From Bacillus_BA songklensis (lineage in GTDB: Bacteria; Bacillota; Bacilli; Bacillales; Bacillaceae_H): a stretch of DNA of 64,000 bases. Shown here piece by piece: positions 25,636-35,075 of this stretch (its first letter is position 1; every line of letters begins with the position of its first letter). The position numbers and the translations under genes were made by a program. The stretch spans positions 496,001 to 560,000 of the forward strand of contig NZ_JBHRZT010000052.1 in NCBI RefSeq assembly GCF_042649685.1. Reading direction: 5' to 3'. Under the pieces are notes generated by a model, which ran no database searches, was not told the origin of the DNA, and saw only the letters and a program-made list of their open reading frames with translations.

Positions 25636-26151
25636 AAGCGATTGTAATAAAAAAAATTTGACATTTATTTGAACACGTTTGATTCTCTTTACTTAATATG
25701 TGGAAAAATATGGATATTAAATGATGGATACTTGGACAATATCCGAATAAAATGAATGATTGAACCTCTAGAACCGGAAGCTCCAGTGGATGAAAAGGAA
25801 ATTGTGAAGAATGCCTTCGATATGTTTGTCGATTGTAAATGCTGCTTTTAAACAAGAATCATTTTGGGGCATACGGGAGGCGTATGAGAGTCCGCGATCA
25901 TTTTCTAAAATATGGTTATGGATGTCTTTATGGTATTCATAACCACAATATTCTTTAAAAGATAAGCTTCAGCCCCCAGATTCGCCAGATGGGGAAAAAC
26001 CTTTTCAATAAATCCACATATAAGGCGGGGAACGCACAAAAAATAAACAATTCTCCTGTTTTTAGGGATAATAACGGGACTTTATTGTCTATAAAGTAAA
26101 AATGGGAGGTACTCTTGTTTCTTAAAAAGTGTATCTCCCGTTTTATTAACA
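25636..26151. other. Intergenic region without a clear gene
   Basis: About 500 nt of AT-rich sequence. A plus-strand frame at 25758-25851 (EPEAPVDEKEIVKNAFDMF) reads like a gene fragment but has no ribosome site and only about 30 codons. Short imperfect hairpins occur near 25911-25945. Nothing else can be supported. Confidence 0.4.
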
Positions 26152-26667
26152 TTAGTTATTTGTAAGTTCAAGAAGATCTTCAACTGATATTGCCACATGA
26201 GAGACGGCTTTGTTTACTTCTTCTAAACCATTCCAAAACGATTCTAATTCTTGTTCAATAACATCGCTTTGTTCTTTACTTTTCTTCATTTCTCCCACTA
26301 TATCATCAAATAGATGGTTAATCTGAATCATTTTATCAGTACCATTTGTAACTAAATGCTTTATTTCTGTAATATGGTGAGAAACACTGTTAATTTGAGC
26401 ATTCGTTTTTTCGACGAGCTGTGACACAGTTGAAACTGTTTTCTTTGTTTCCGTTGCTAATTTTCTTACTTCATCTGCCACTACTGCAAATCCTTTTCCG
26501 TGTTCCCCGGCTCGTGCTGCTTCAATGGCTGCATTTAATGATAGCAAATTAGTTTGTTCGGCTATATCAGTAACAATACTAACAATATCACCAATTTGTT
26601 TTGAAATATCTTTTAATTGCTCCATTTCATTTTTAATCTTCCCCATGCTATGGTTAATATTGTTCAT
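26152..26667 (-). CDS. Methyl-accepting chemotaxis signalling domain, N-terminally broken
   Basis: The 171 residues contain the highly conserved MCP hairpin tip (IAEQTNLLSLNAAIEAARAG and GKGFAVVADEVRKLA), which docks CheA and CheW. No transmembrane or ligand-binding domain precedes it. Just upstream the frame continues as KELEVQQEQ, and a related reading (SRIGTKTSINVEKNSIGGKK) is present in a neighbouring frame, which suggests a frameshift near 26690 in a longer receptor. The ATG used has no good ribosome site. It may be a dead gene or a soluble receptor with a sequencing error. Confidence 0.65.
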   Translation of the reverse strand: MNNINHSMGKIKNEMEQLKDISKQIGDIVSIVTDIAEQTNLLSLNAAIEAARAGEHGKGFAVVADEVRKLATETKKTVSTVSQLVEKTNAQINSVSHHITEIKHLVTNGTDKMIQINHLFDDIVGEMKKSKEQSDVIEQELESFWNGLEEVNKAVSHVAISVEDLLELTNN

Positions 26668-26892
26668 TTGTTCTTGCTGGACCTCTAACTCTTTTTTCCA
26701 CCAATAGAATTTTTTTCTACGTTAATGGAAGTCTTTGTGCCTATTCTAGAAATATGTACGATTACCTTTTTTGAATAACAACATAAACAGACTCCCTCCC
26801 GATGTAACACCTGTTAAATCACCAAACAGAAATTTTTGGTCATTCATTCTTTTATAGAACTCTACAAACTTTTTAAGCTATATTATCAGTTC

Positions 26893-28611
26893 TTAATTCA
26901 ATAACAATTCAGAAATTTCTTGGGGTGAGATTGGCTTACTAAAGAAATAACCTTGTCCTATATGGCATCCTTGGTTTTTTAGAAACGATAATTGTTTCTC
27001 AGTTTCAATTCCTTCGGCAATTACATTAAATTTTAAATTTCTTCCCATATCAATAATAGTTTTTACGATAACTTCCCCATCTTTATCTAAATCATTTATA
27101 AACGATTTGTCGATCTTTAAATTATCAATCGGTAAATGCTTTAAATAACTTAGAGAGGAATAGCCAGTACCAAAATCATCAATCGATATTTTTACATCTA
27201 AACTTTTTAATTCTTTTAATATCTTCATCGATTCTTTAATATCCCATATCACGCTTTCGGTTATTTCTAGTTCCAATAATTCGGGTTCAAGCTGTGTATC
27301 TTTTAAAATCTGTTTGATATCTTTAATAAATTGATGATGTTTGAATTGTATTGGAGAAACATTCACCGCTATCCTTGATAACTGAATTCCATCATCTCGC
27401 CATTTTTTCATTTGGTTACAAGCACCCTTCAAAATCCATCTCCCCACAGGAACAATTAGTCCTGTTTCTTCCAAAATAGGTATAAATTCCATAGGGGAAA
27501 TCATACCAAACTGAGAATTTTCCCAGCGTATGAGGGCTTCAACTCGAAGTATGCCACCATTAGTCAAATTGACCAGCGGTTGATAAACGATTGAAAATTC
27601 ATCTTTTTCTAATGCTTGTTTTAACTGTTTTTCCAAATTTAAATTCCTGACTATTTTCTCATTTAGGACAGGTGTATTAAATTGATAATTATTGCCACCT
27701 ATTTCTTTAGCATAATACATAGCTATATCGGCTTGTTTAATTAATGTTTCTATAGAATCATTAACGGTTTCTTTATTGATCTTTTGTTTATCTTCGATTA
27801 AATGTAAGCTAATCCCAATGCTGGCCGATATCAAGATTTTTTCATTACCAATGAAAAATGGCGGGGAAAGCTTATCAAGGATTCTATTGGCAACTTTAAT
27901 GACTTCTTGTTTACAGTTTATAAAGTCCAAAAAAATTATAAATTCATCCCCGCCTTGACGTGAAATGAAATCTGTTTCACGAAGGCAACTTTTTAGTCTC
28001 TGTCCGACCTCTTTTAATAACGAGTCTCCGATGGTATGACCTAAAGTATCATTAATGGACTTAAAACGATCCAAGTCTAAAAATAAAATAGCAGTTTGAT
28101 GTTTATCATTTTTATTTAAAAGAACTTCTTTTAGTCTTCTATTTAATAAATACCTATTAGGTAAATTAGTTAAAGGATCGTAATAAGCCATTTGTTTAAT
28201 GTCTTGCTCGATGTTTTTACGATCAGTAATGTCGTTGCGAATGGACACGTATTGATAAGGTCTGCTTTTATCATCCAGGAAGGGAACAATTGTAGTATCG
28301 ACCCAATAATACGTACCATCGTTCGCCTTATTTTTGATTTCACCCTTCCAAATTTCACCGTTTTTAATAGTGCTCCACAATTCACGGAAAAATTCCGGCG
28401 AATGATATCCGGAATTAATAATTCGATGGTCTTTTCCAATCAATTCTTCACGGCTGTATTTTGATATGGTGCAAAATTTATCGTTAACATGATTAATAAT
28501 CCCTCTGCTATCTGTAATTGCCACAATGGAAGATTCATTTAAAGCAAATTCAATATCTTTTAGTTTTTTTAATGTTTTGTTTAGTTGACCCTCTATATAA
28601 AATTTATCCAT
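26893..28611 (-). CDS. PAS-GGDEF-EAL cyclic-di-GMP signalling protein
   Basis: A cytosolic 572-residue protein: PAS/PAC about 20-130 (AITDSRGIINHVNDKF), GGDEF domain about 140-310 with an intact GGDEF at 220-224 and an inhibitory-site RETD five residues before it, and EAL domain about 325-572 with EAL at 358-360 and DDFGTGYSSLSYLK. Both synthesis and breakdown of c-di-GMP therefore look possible. It has no membrane segment, so the PAS domain is the likely input (redox, ligand or heme). It is transcribed alone, next to the chemotaxis fragment. Confidence 0.92.
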   Translation of the reverse strand: MDKFYIEGQLNKTLKKLKDIEFALNESSIVAITDSRGIINHVNDKFCTISKYSREELIGKDHRIINSGYHSPEFFRELWSTIKNGEIWKGEIKNKANDGTYYWVDTTIVPFLDDKSRPYQYVSIRNDITDRKNIEQDIKQMAYYDPLTNLPNRYLLNRRLKEVLLNKNDKHQTAILFLDLDRFKSINDTLGHTIGDSLLKEVGQRLKSCLRETDFISRQGGDEFIIFLDFINCKQEVIKVANRILDKLSPPFFIGNEKILISASIGISLHLIEDKQKINKETVNDSIETLIKQADIAMYYAKEIGGNNYQFNTPVLNEKIVRNLNLEKQLKQALEKDEFSIVYQPLVNLTNGGILRVEALIRWENSQFGMISPMEFIPILEETGLIVPVGRWILKGACNQMKKWRDDGIQLSRIAVNVSPIQFKHHQFIKDIKQILKDTQLEPELLELEITESVIWDIKESMKILKELKSLDVKISIDDFGTGYSSLSYLKHLPIDNLKIDKSFINDLDKDGEVIVKTIIDMGRNLKFNVIAEGIETEKQLSFLKNQGCHIGQGYFFSKPISPQEISELLLN

Positions 28612-28635
28612 ATGTTTAAACCCTTTCCTCTAAGC

Positions 28636-28682
28636 ATGAATCCGCATAACTAATTTAAAAGGTATAAAAAGACATACCTTTT
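28636..28682 (-). repeat. Possible degenerate copy of the two-hairpin element tail
   Basis: AAAAGGTAT (28657-28665) pairs with ATACCTTTT (28674-28682). On the minus strand the palindrome is followed by TTATGCGGATTCAT, close to the tail TTTATGTGGATTCATATAG of the better copies. Confidence 0.4.
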
Positions 28683-28765
28683 GAGTCATCCTCCAGAAAA
28701 GCCCCGTCATGAAAATCCAGCAAAATCGGTGGATTCCGTGACGGGGCCTTTCAGTAAAAATCAAC
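28672..28765. repeat. Composite palindromic repeat, copy E, also qox terminator
   Basis: TTTTGAGTCATCCTCC, then GCCCCGTCA near 28701 pairing with TGACGGGGC near 28739, with the inner part AAATCCA-TGGATT also paired. It lies downstream of qoxD and can end that operon. Confidence 0.65.
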
Positions 28766-28868
28766 TTTTGTCATTGATTAGAGGCTGCCGACTTTTCCGT
28801 TCTATCTATCATGTTTTTTCTAAGCGCCTATTATTATTCATACAAACTCTGGATAGAATGGAGATTTT

Positions 28869-29174
28869 TTATTGTACTTGAGAGTTAAATGTCATAATCC
28901 AAATGGATCCGGCTACAATTGTAATGACAAATACAACGGCGAGCACTAATGCCATTACATTGTAGCGAGGCTTTTCTCCGTCTTTAATGTGCATGAAGAA
29001 AAACAACTGCACCAAAAACTGAAGAACGGCCATTGCTAAAATGCTAGCAGTTAATAAGCCCCCGCTTAATGTATGGTTCAATACCAGCACTAAAGGGATG
29101 ATCGTTAAGACGATCGAAAAGACAAATCCAATGATGTAAGCTTTTAACGAACCATGATTTTCTTGATGCGACAT
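28869..29174 (-). CDS. qoxD: Cytochrome aa3 quinol oxidase subunit IV
   Basis: A 101-residue protein with three hydrophobic helices and the family pattern HMKDGEKPRYN-like (HIKDGEKPRYN) between helices two and three. It is the smallest subunit of the proton-pumping menaquinol oxidase and helps assembly rather than catalysis. It is the last gene of qoxABCD, 1 nt after qoxC. Confidence 0.93.
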   Translation of the reverse strand: MSHQENHGSLKAYIIGFVFSIVLTIIPLVLVLNHTLSGGLLTASILAMAVLQFLVQLFFFMHIKDGEKPRYNVMALVLAVVFVITIVAGSIWIMTFNSQVQ

Positions 29175-29175
29175 C

Positions 29176-29775
29176 TTACATCACCCCCATTAAATAAACA
29201 GCTGTGTAAAGGAAAATCCATACAACGTCAAGAAAGTGCCAATATAAGCTGATAATAGTAACTTTGCGTTTTGTTACATTTGTAATTCCATGGCGTTTTA
29301 GTTGTAGAATGATTGAGATCATCCAAACTAAGCCGATTGAAACGTGGATACCATGTGTGCTGACAAGTGTATAAAAAGCTGTTAAAAATGCACTCGTTGA
29401 AATGGCAGCTCCCTCATGAAACATGATTCGAAACTCGTTGATTTCCAAGCCGACGAAGGATAAGCCTAACAATGCCGTCACGATCAACCACCCAATCAGC
29501 CCTTTTGTTTTTCCTTTATACATAGCCAATACGGCCAAGCCGCTCGTAAAACTGCTCGTTAGTAAGATAAACGTTTCCGCTGTAAACCCTGGAACTTCAA
29601 AAAGCTCTTTTCCTGTAGGGCCGCCGGCTGTATGGTTAACAAGCACGGCATATGTGGCAAATAAAGCCCCAAACAAGATACAGTCTGTCACAAGGAAAAG
29701 CCAAAAACCAAGTACCTTAATCGATTCATGATCCTCATGATGATGTTCTTCATGATGTACTGCAGCGTGTGCCAT
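29176..29775 (-). CDS. qoxC: Cytochrome aa3 quinol oxidase subunit III
   Basis: A 199-residue membrane protein of the heme-copper oxidase subunit III family with five helices. Visible motifs are a His-rich start (HEEHHHEDHES), FWLFLVTDCILFGALFATYAVL and STHGIHVSIGLVW. Subunit III supports proton transfer and stability of subunit I. It joins qoxB end to start at base 29775. Confidence 0.95.
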   Translation of the reverse strand: MAHAAVHHEEHHHEDHESIKVLGFWLFLVTDCILFGALFATYAVLVNHTAGGPTGKELFEVPGFTAETFILLTSSFTSGLAVLAMYKGKTKGLIGWLIVTALLGLSFVGLEINEFRIMFHEGAAISTSAFLTAFYTLVSTHGIHVSIGLVWMISIILQLKRHGITNVTKRKVTIISLYWHFLDVVWIFLYTAVYLMGVM

Positions 29776-31742
29776 TATACAACCCTCCCTAATGAGGCCT
29801 CGGTGCTACGGATCTCGTCAACCGGAATATAGTAATCTGAATTGTATTGGAACGAACGAGCAAGTAAACATCCGGCTACTCCAACCAGGCCGAAAATCGC
29901 CATCCATACCCAGTGGAAAGTCAAGCCGAAGCCAGCGATAAACCAGAAGACAGACATGATAAACGGAATGCCTGAATTTTTCGGCATGTGGATTGGATGA
30001 AGTTTAACGGATTTCTTAGTCTCCTGATTTTTCATTTCTTCTTTCATTGTCCACCATGCGTCCTGTCCTTTTACTTCAGGAACTACTGCAAAATTGTAGT
30101 GCGGCGGCGGAGACGGGATAGACCACTCTAATGTACGGCCATTCCACGGATCACCTGTTAAGTCACGCTCTCCATACTTAATGCCATGAAGAATTTGAGC
30201 CGCCTGGAAGATAAACCCTACACCCATGAAAAAAGCTCCCACTGTAGATACAACGTTTAATGGTGCCCAGCCCATATCGAAATCGTACGTATAAATACGA
30301 CGGGTCATTCCCATGAAACCTAATGCATATTGTGGCATGAAACATACGTAGAAACCAATGTTCCATGTCCAGAACGCCCATTTGCCAAGGCGGTCATTTA
30401 GTTTAAATCCAAACATTTTTGGCCACCAATAATATAATCCGGCAAAAAAGCCGAACACGACTCCTCCGATTAATACTTGGTGGAAGTGGGCAATCAAGAA
30501 ATAACTATTATGGTATTGATAGTCCGCTGGTGCAGCAGAAAGCATAACCCCTGTCGCTCCCCCGACTATAAAACACGGGATAAAAGCAATGGTCCATAAC
30601 ATTGGCTGCGTCATTTGAATGCGGCCGCGGAACATCGTAAATAACCAGTTGAATACTTTTACCCCTGTTGGGATACCAATCGCCATTGTTGTGATGGCAA
30701 AGAATACGTTGACATTAGCGCCTGCACCCATTGTAAAGAAGTGATGCACCCATGTGAAATAAGAAAGAACACTAATGATCATCATAGAGAAGACCATTGA
30801 TTTATAGCCAAATACTCTCTTTTTAGAGAATGTTGCAACGATCTCAGAAAAGATACCGAATGCAGGAAGAACCACAATGTAGACTTCAGGATGTCCCCAC
30901 ATCCAAATCAAGTTGATATACATCATCGGATTTCCGCCGGCAGCCATTGTAAAGAAATGTCCGTCAAAGAAACGGTCGATGAATAATAACGCAAGTGTAA
31001 CGGTTAACACAGGGAACGCGAAAATGATGATGATACAGCTTGCTAATACAGACCAAGTAAATAGCGGCATATGCATTAATTTCATGCCTGGTGCACGCAT
31101 TTTCAGGATTGTCACGATGAAGTTAATACCGGAAGCTAAACTACCGATACCAGATATTTGGATACCCCAAATATAGAAATCTTGCCCTGGTCCAGGACTG
31201 AATTCCATCCCGGATAATGGCGGGTAACTCAACCAGCCGGCAGCCGGTGAACCACCGATCACAAATGAAAGGTTAAACAGCATCGCTCCAAAGAAGAACA
31301 GCCAGAAACTCACCGCATTTAAAAATGGATAGGCTACGTCCCTGGCCCCGATTTGAAGCGGAACGACAATGTTAAAGAAGGCAAACATCAGCGGCATCGC
31401 CATAAAGAGAATCATGATCGTACCGTGAGTTGTAAATATTTCATTGTAATGATGCGAGTCCAAAAACTCCCATTGAGGGAATGCCAGCTGGATGCGCATT
31501 AATAGAGCGTCAACTCCGCCGCGGAACAGCATTAACAATGAAGAAAGCATATACATGATACCTATTTTTTTATGATCGACGGTTGTGAGCCATTCACGCC
31601 ATAACCATTGCCACTTTTTAAAATACGTAAGAACAAAAATGATGCCGATAGTCGTTAATAGAATCGCTACGTCTGCACCGTAAATTAACGGTTCACCCGT
31701 TACAAAAAACTCGGATGCGAAGTCTTTTAATTTGTCTAGCAA
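29775..31742 (-). CDS. qoxB: Cytochrome aa3 quinol oxidase subunit I
   Basis: The 655-residue catalytic subunit of the menaquinol oxidase, which reduces oxygen to water and pumps protons. The heme and copper ligands are visible: HGTIMILFMAMPL (low-spin heme His), WGHPEVYIVVLPAFG (Cu-B His and crosslinked Tyr), HHFFTMG (Cu-B pair) and HFHQVLIGG (heme a3 and heme a His). About 14-15 helices are present. It lies 23 nt after qoxA on the minus strand, in the order A-B-C-D. Confidence 0.97.
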   Translation of the reverse strand: MLDKLKDFASEFFVTGEPLIYGADVAILLTTIGIIFVLTYFKKWQWLWREWLTTVDHKKIGIMYMLSSLLMLFRGGVDALLMRIQLAFPQWEFLDSHHYNEIFTTHGTIMILFMAMPLMFAFFNIVVPLQIGARDVAYPFLNAVSFWLFFFGAMLFNLSFVIGGSPAAGWLSYPPLSGMEFSPGPGQDFYIWGIQISGIGSLASGINFIVTILKMRAPGMKLMHMPLFTWSVLASCIIIIFAFPVLTVTLALLFIDRFFDGHFFTMAAGGNPMMYINLIWMWGHPEVYIVVLPAFGIFSEIVATFSKKRVFGYKSMVFSMMIISVLSYFTWVHHFFTMGAGANVNVFFAITTMAIGIPTGVKVFNWLFTMFRGRIQMTQPMLWTIAFIPCFIVGGATGVMLSAAPADYQYHNSYFLIAHFHQVLIGGVVFGFFAGLYYWWPKMFGFKLNDRLGKWAFWTWNIGFYVCFMPQYALGFMGMTRRIYTYDFDMGWAPLNVVSTVGAFFMGVGFIFQAAQILHGIKYGERDLTGDPWNGRTLEWSIPSPPPHYNFAVVPEVKGQDAWWTMKEEMKNQETKKSVKLHPIHMPKNSGIPFIMSVFWFIAGFGLTFHWVWMAIFGLVGVAGCLLARSFQYNSDYYIPVDEIRSTEASLGRVV

Positions 31743-31765
31743 CTGATTTTCCTCCTTCCTTTTCC

Positions 31766-32704
31766 TTATTCATGATGTTCATGGGCCTGATGGCCAACAT
31801 TCATTCTCATTTCAGCAATATCTTCACTATTCATGTGATGATGCTGCTTGTAATATTGACCGCCGTTTTTATCGACGATTTCTTTAAATAAGCCTTCTGG
31901 AATAGCTGAGTATGATTTCTCTTTAGAAAGTCCCTGTTCCGCCAGTTTGTCATAATCAGCTTTTGTTAACGCCGGCGCTGTTTGTTTGACCTGTTTCACC
32001 CACTGATCAAACTCAGATTGCGGCTTTGAAGTAACCTTAAAAGTCATATGGGCAAATCCATCACCTGTAAAATTGGCACCTGAGCCGAAAAACTCACCAG
32101 AGTGATCCGCTTGCAGCCAAAGCCCCATCGCCATTCCAGGCATTGAATATAATTGACCGCCTAATTCCGGTACCCAAAACGAGTTCATTGGAGCATCTGA
32201 AGTTAAAACAAATTGAACAGGTACATCTTCTGGAATTTCAACATAGTTGACTGTTGCAATGTTTTGATCAGGGTATTGGAATAACCATTTCCAATCGAGT
32301 GATGTCACTTCAATCGTCAGTGGCTCGATATCCTTCTTAGGAGGTTCGACTAAATTATAAGTCGTCTTTGCAGTAAAGAAACCTAAAATACCAATAATGA
32401 CAATTGGGATTCCCCACCAAACGATTTCAAGCGTTTTACTGTCGTCCCATTCTGGTGCATATGGCGCTTTATTTTCCGGTTTATCACGGTAACGGAAAAC
32501 GATATATACAAGAAGACCTAAAACGGGAATAACGACAATCGCACACAAAACAATTGAAAAGATAATTAAGTTGTACTCTTTTTGAGCAACTGGTCCCTGA
32601 GGATTTAAAATCAGATAACGACTGTCACAACCCGCTAACAAGACCGGTGCCAAAGCTGCCATCATCATTACTTTACCGATATGCAGCAACTTCTGTTTTT
32701 TCAT
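31766..32704 (-). CDS. qoxA: Cytochrome aa3 quinol oxidase subunit II (lipoprotein)
   Basis: A 312-residue lipoprotein with a signal ending in lipobox LLAGC, two transmembrane helices and a cupredoxin-like outer domain (WVPELGGQLYSMPGM). The Cu-A ligands of cytochrome c oxidases are absent, which marks it as a quinol oxidase. The start MKKQKLLHIG at 32704 has AAAGGAG about 8 nt upstream; the frame continues upstream to 32869 only by chance. The C-terminus is His-rich. It is the first gene of qoxABCD. Confidence 0.94.
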   Translation of the reverse strand: MKKQKLLHIGKVMMMAALAPVLLAGCDSRYLILNPQGPVAQKEYNLIIFSIVLCAIVVIPVLGLLVYIVFRYRDKPENKAPYAPEWDDSKTLEIVWWGIPIVIIGILGFFTAKTTYNLVEPPKKDIEPLTIEVTSLDWKWLFQYPDQNIATVNYVEIPEDVPVQFVLTSDAPMNSFWVPELGGQLYSMPGMAMGLWLQADHSGEFFGSGANFTGDGFAHMTFKVTSKPQSEFDQWVKQVKQTAPALTKADYDKLAEQGLSKEKSYSAIPEGLFKEIVDKNGGQYYKQHHHMNSEDIAEMRMNVGHQAHEHHE

Positions 32705-32811
32705 ATGTTTCATCTCCTTTCTTATCCATCCGTAAATAATCATGTTGAAATTGACATCTATTTTGTGGATACATTCAAATAGATCAAAACACTGCAATGT
32801 CATCACAGCAT

Positions 32812-32890
32812 AGTGAAAGATGTTATGATATCTTTCACACTTCCAACAAATTATCACGATATAAGCCAAAATAATGTGATATTTATCACA
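32812..32890 (-). promoter_or_regulatory. Palindromes upstream of qoxA, Rex- or FNR-like
   Basis: TGTGA-TATTTA-TCACA at 32875-32890 is a perfect inverted repeat of the Rex/FNR type. GTGAAAGAT at 32812 pairs with ATCTTTCAC at 32829-32837. They lie 110-190 nt upstream of qoxA and suggest redox or oxygen control of the oxidase; which regulator binds cannot be decided here. Confidence 0.5.
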
Positions 32891-33151
32891 CTTACGGCGA
32901 TATATACATTTTTTATCCGCTTTTCCACAATTTCTTCACACTTGTGGGAAAATATGTGTTTTTTACACAGGCATACAGATAATAATGAATCATCTACTAT
33001 TGAGATGATGGGATATTTTTACTTTATCTAATTTGGTTTTATTTTTATCTAAATCAAGTATTTTTCTGTATTTTACAAACCCTCTCATTGATTTACCTTA
33101 TTAAAGCGTGCTATCATGTTACGTAATATCGTTAAGGGAAGGATGAATAGG

Positions 33152-33670
33152 GTGTCATTTGAAAGTGTAAAAGCCCATTTTAAACAGTGGAATCGTGAAG
33201 ATGATGTGATGGAATTTGAAACATTAAGTGCTACGGTTGAGCAGGCAGCTGATACAATTGGTGTCATCCCTGCTCGAATTGCGAAGACGCTATCCTTCAG
33301 GGGAGAAGAGGAAAAAGCCATTTTGATCGTCGCTTCTGGTGATGCAAAAATCGATAACAAGAAATTTCGCCACACATTTGGCTTCAAGGCACGTATGCTC
33401 ACGCCTGATGAAGTGCTAGAGCAAACCGGACATGTTATAGGTGGCGTTTGCCCGTTCGGATTGAAAAATGAAATGGACGTCTATCTGGATGTCTCAATGA
33501 AACGTTTCGAGACCCTTTTTCCCGCCTGTGGAAGCACAAACTCTGCCATCGAATTAACATGTGATGAATTATTTCAATATTCATTTGCTAAAAAGTGGGT
33601 CGATGTTTGTAAAGGTTGGGAAGAAGCCGAGTTTAGCGAGATGGTATCCGTAAAGAACGATGGACTTTAA
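33152..33670 (+). CDS. YbaK/ProX-like aminoacyl-tRNA deacylase
   Basis: A 172-residue protein of the YbaK/EbsC family, which removes wrongly attached amino acids from tRNA (Cys- or Ala-tRNAPro). Landmarks are SATVEQAADTIGVIPARIAKTLSF, LIVASGDAKID, TGHVIGGVCPFG and FPACGSTNSAIELT. A GTG start at 33152 is chosen because AAGGGAAGG lies about 9 nt upstream and the family begins MSFESV-like; an ATG at 33143 almost touches the ribosome site. It is monocistronic with a good terminator. Confidence 0.88.
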   Translation: MSFESVKAHFKQWNREDDVMEFETLSATVEQAADTIGVIPARIAKTLSFRGEEEKAILIVASGDAKIDNKKFRHTFGFKARMLTPDEVLEQTGHVIGGVCPFGLKNEMDVYLDVSMKRFETLFPACGSTNSAIELTCDELFQYSFAKKWVDVCKGWEEAEFSEMVSVKNDGL

Positions 33671-33697
33671 ACTGAACTATATAGAACTATTAAATCA

Positions 33698-33734
33698 AAC
33701 AACCAGTCGTTGTTAAATTCGACTGGTTGTTTTG
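33698..33734 (+). terminator. Terminator after the YbaK-like gene
   Basis: ACAACCAGTCG (33699-33709) pairs with CGACTGGTTGT (33720-33730), followed by TTTT. Confidence 0.88.
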
Positions 33735-34112
33735 TGCTTAATTTCTGTACTATTTCTTCGCAGCTGCAGAGGGATTGGAATAATGGGCGGACCCACTCGA
33801 AGGATCCCGCCAATCGTCAACTAAATAGTGACCAAGGAAGTACCCTTTATGATTTGGTTTAAACATTAAAAAACGAAAGTTCTAAAAAAATTTAGGAATC
33901 TGTATTTCACACACCCAATTAACACCATAAGCGTTAGAGAAAGTTACCCATAAAAAACCTCCTTAGCGTAGTAAATATCCAAAGTGCTGGCGATACCCCG
34001 AATACTAGAAACAAAACACTCCAAAGGTAGCTTTTATACCAAATCCAGAGTTGTTAAAATATTAGTAGCATCATGGGTTGGCTTCAATTTAATCCTATAG
34101 GAGGGAATAAAA
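33735..34112. other. Intergenic region before the intracellular protease
   Basis: About 375 nt with no supported gene. A short imperfect palindrome (GGCGG-ATCCCGCC) occurs near 33784-33812. The isp promoter must lie in its 3' part, but no clear sigma-A hexamers were found. Confidence 0.4.
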
Positions 34113-35075
34113 ATGGAGCGAAAAGTACGCTTGATTCCGTTTCAAGTGGTTGAACAGGTAGAAAAGGTCAATGAAGTTCCCAAAGGAGTGGAAATGATTC
34201 AGGCCCAGAAAATCTGGGATCAAACAAAAGGGAAGGGAATAACGGTTGCCATATTGGATACTGGCTGTGAGATTACCCACCCTGACTTAAAAGAACGGAT
34301 TGTCGGCGGAAGAAATTTCACGAACGATGATGGCGGGAACCCTGATGTATACAAGGATTACAATGGTCATGGTACTCATGTTGCAGGGACGATCGCTGCA
34401 ATACAAAGCAATACTGGTGTTGTAGGTGTAGCCCCTGAAGCAAATTTGCTTATTATCAAGGTTCTTGATAAAAATGGTTCTGGCCAATACGAATGGATTA
34501 TTGATGGGATTAACTATGCAATAGAGCAAAAAGTTGATATTATCTCTATGTCGCTTGGCGGTCCGGAGGATGTGCCTGAGCTGCATGAAGCGATTCAAAA
34601 AGCTGTCACCGACAACATTCTTGTGATTTGTGCGGCAGGAAATGAAGGTGATGGCAATGATTCAACAGATGAATTTGACTATCCAGGTTCTTATAATGAA
34701 GTGATAAGCGTAGGCGCAATTGACCTGGAGAGACGCTCTTCAAATTTTTCAAATTCAAATAATGAAGTAGACTTAGTGGCTCCTGGAGAGAAAATATTAT
34801 CAACCTATTTAAATGGAAAATATGCTACATTGAGCGGAACCTCTATGGCTACGCCTCATGTTTCCGGAGCAATGGCGCTGATAAAAGTTCTTGCCAATAC
34901 AAGCTTCGAACGAAATCTCACAGAGCCTGAGCTTTATGCCCAATTAATAAAAAGAACGGTGCCATTAGGAAATTCTCCAAAACTTGAAGGCAATGGACTA
35001 GTCTATTTAACTGTAATGGACCAATTGTCAGAAATATTCAATCAACAATTTGCGGCTAAAGAGCGGAGCTTATGA
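34113..35075 (+). CDS. isp: Intracellular subtilisin-like serine protease (ISP)
   Basis: A cytosolic S8 protease of 320 residues, the length of B. subtilis IspA, without a signal peptide. The catalytic triad is Asp49 (AILDTGCE), His86 (NGHGTHVAG) and Ser244 (SGTSMATPH), with the oxyanion Asn at about 177 (CAAGNEG). The short N-terminal extension carries the LIPF motif at residues 7-10, the inhibitory segment removed during ISP activation. AGGAGGG precedes the ATG. Its stop overlaps the next start as ATGA, so it is translationally coupled to the endonuclease gene. Confidence 0.95.
   Translation: MERKVRLIPFQVVEQVEKVNEVPKGVEMIQAQKIWDQTKGKGITVAILDTGCEITHPDLKERIVGGRNFTNDDGGNPDVYKDYNGHGTHVAGTIAAIQSNTGVVGVAPEANLLIIKVLDKNGSGQYEWIIDGINYAIEQKVDIISMSLGGPEDVPELHEAIQKAVTDNILVICAAGNEGDGNDSTDEFDYPGSYNEVISVGAIDLERRSSNFSNSNNEVDLVAPGEKILSTYLNGKYATLSGTSMATPHVSGAMALIKVLANTSFERNLTEPELYAQLIKRTVPLGNSPKLEGNGLVYLTVMDQLSEIFNQQFAAKERSL

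Noticed and set aside
32705..32869. N-terminal extension of qoxA by 55 codons
   Set aside because: The extension lacks a ribosome site and would put residues before the lipoprotein signal; the chosen start has AAAGGAG at proper spacing.
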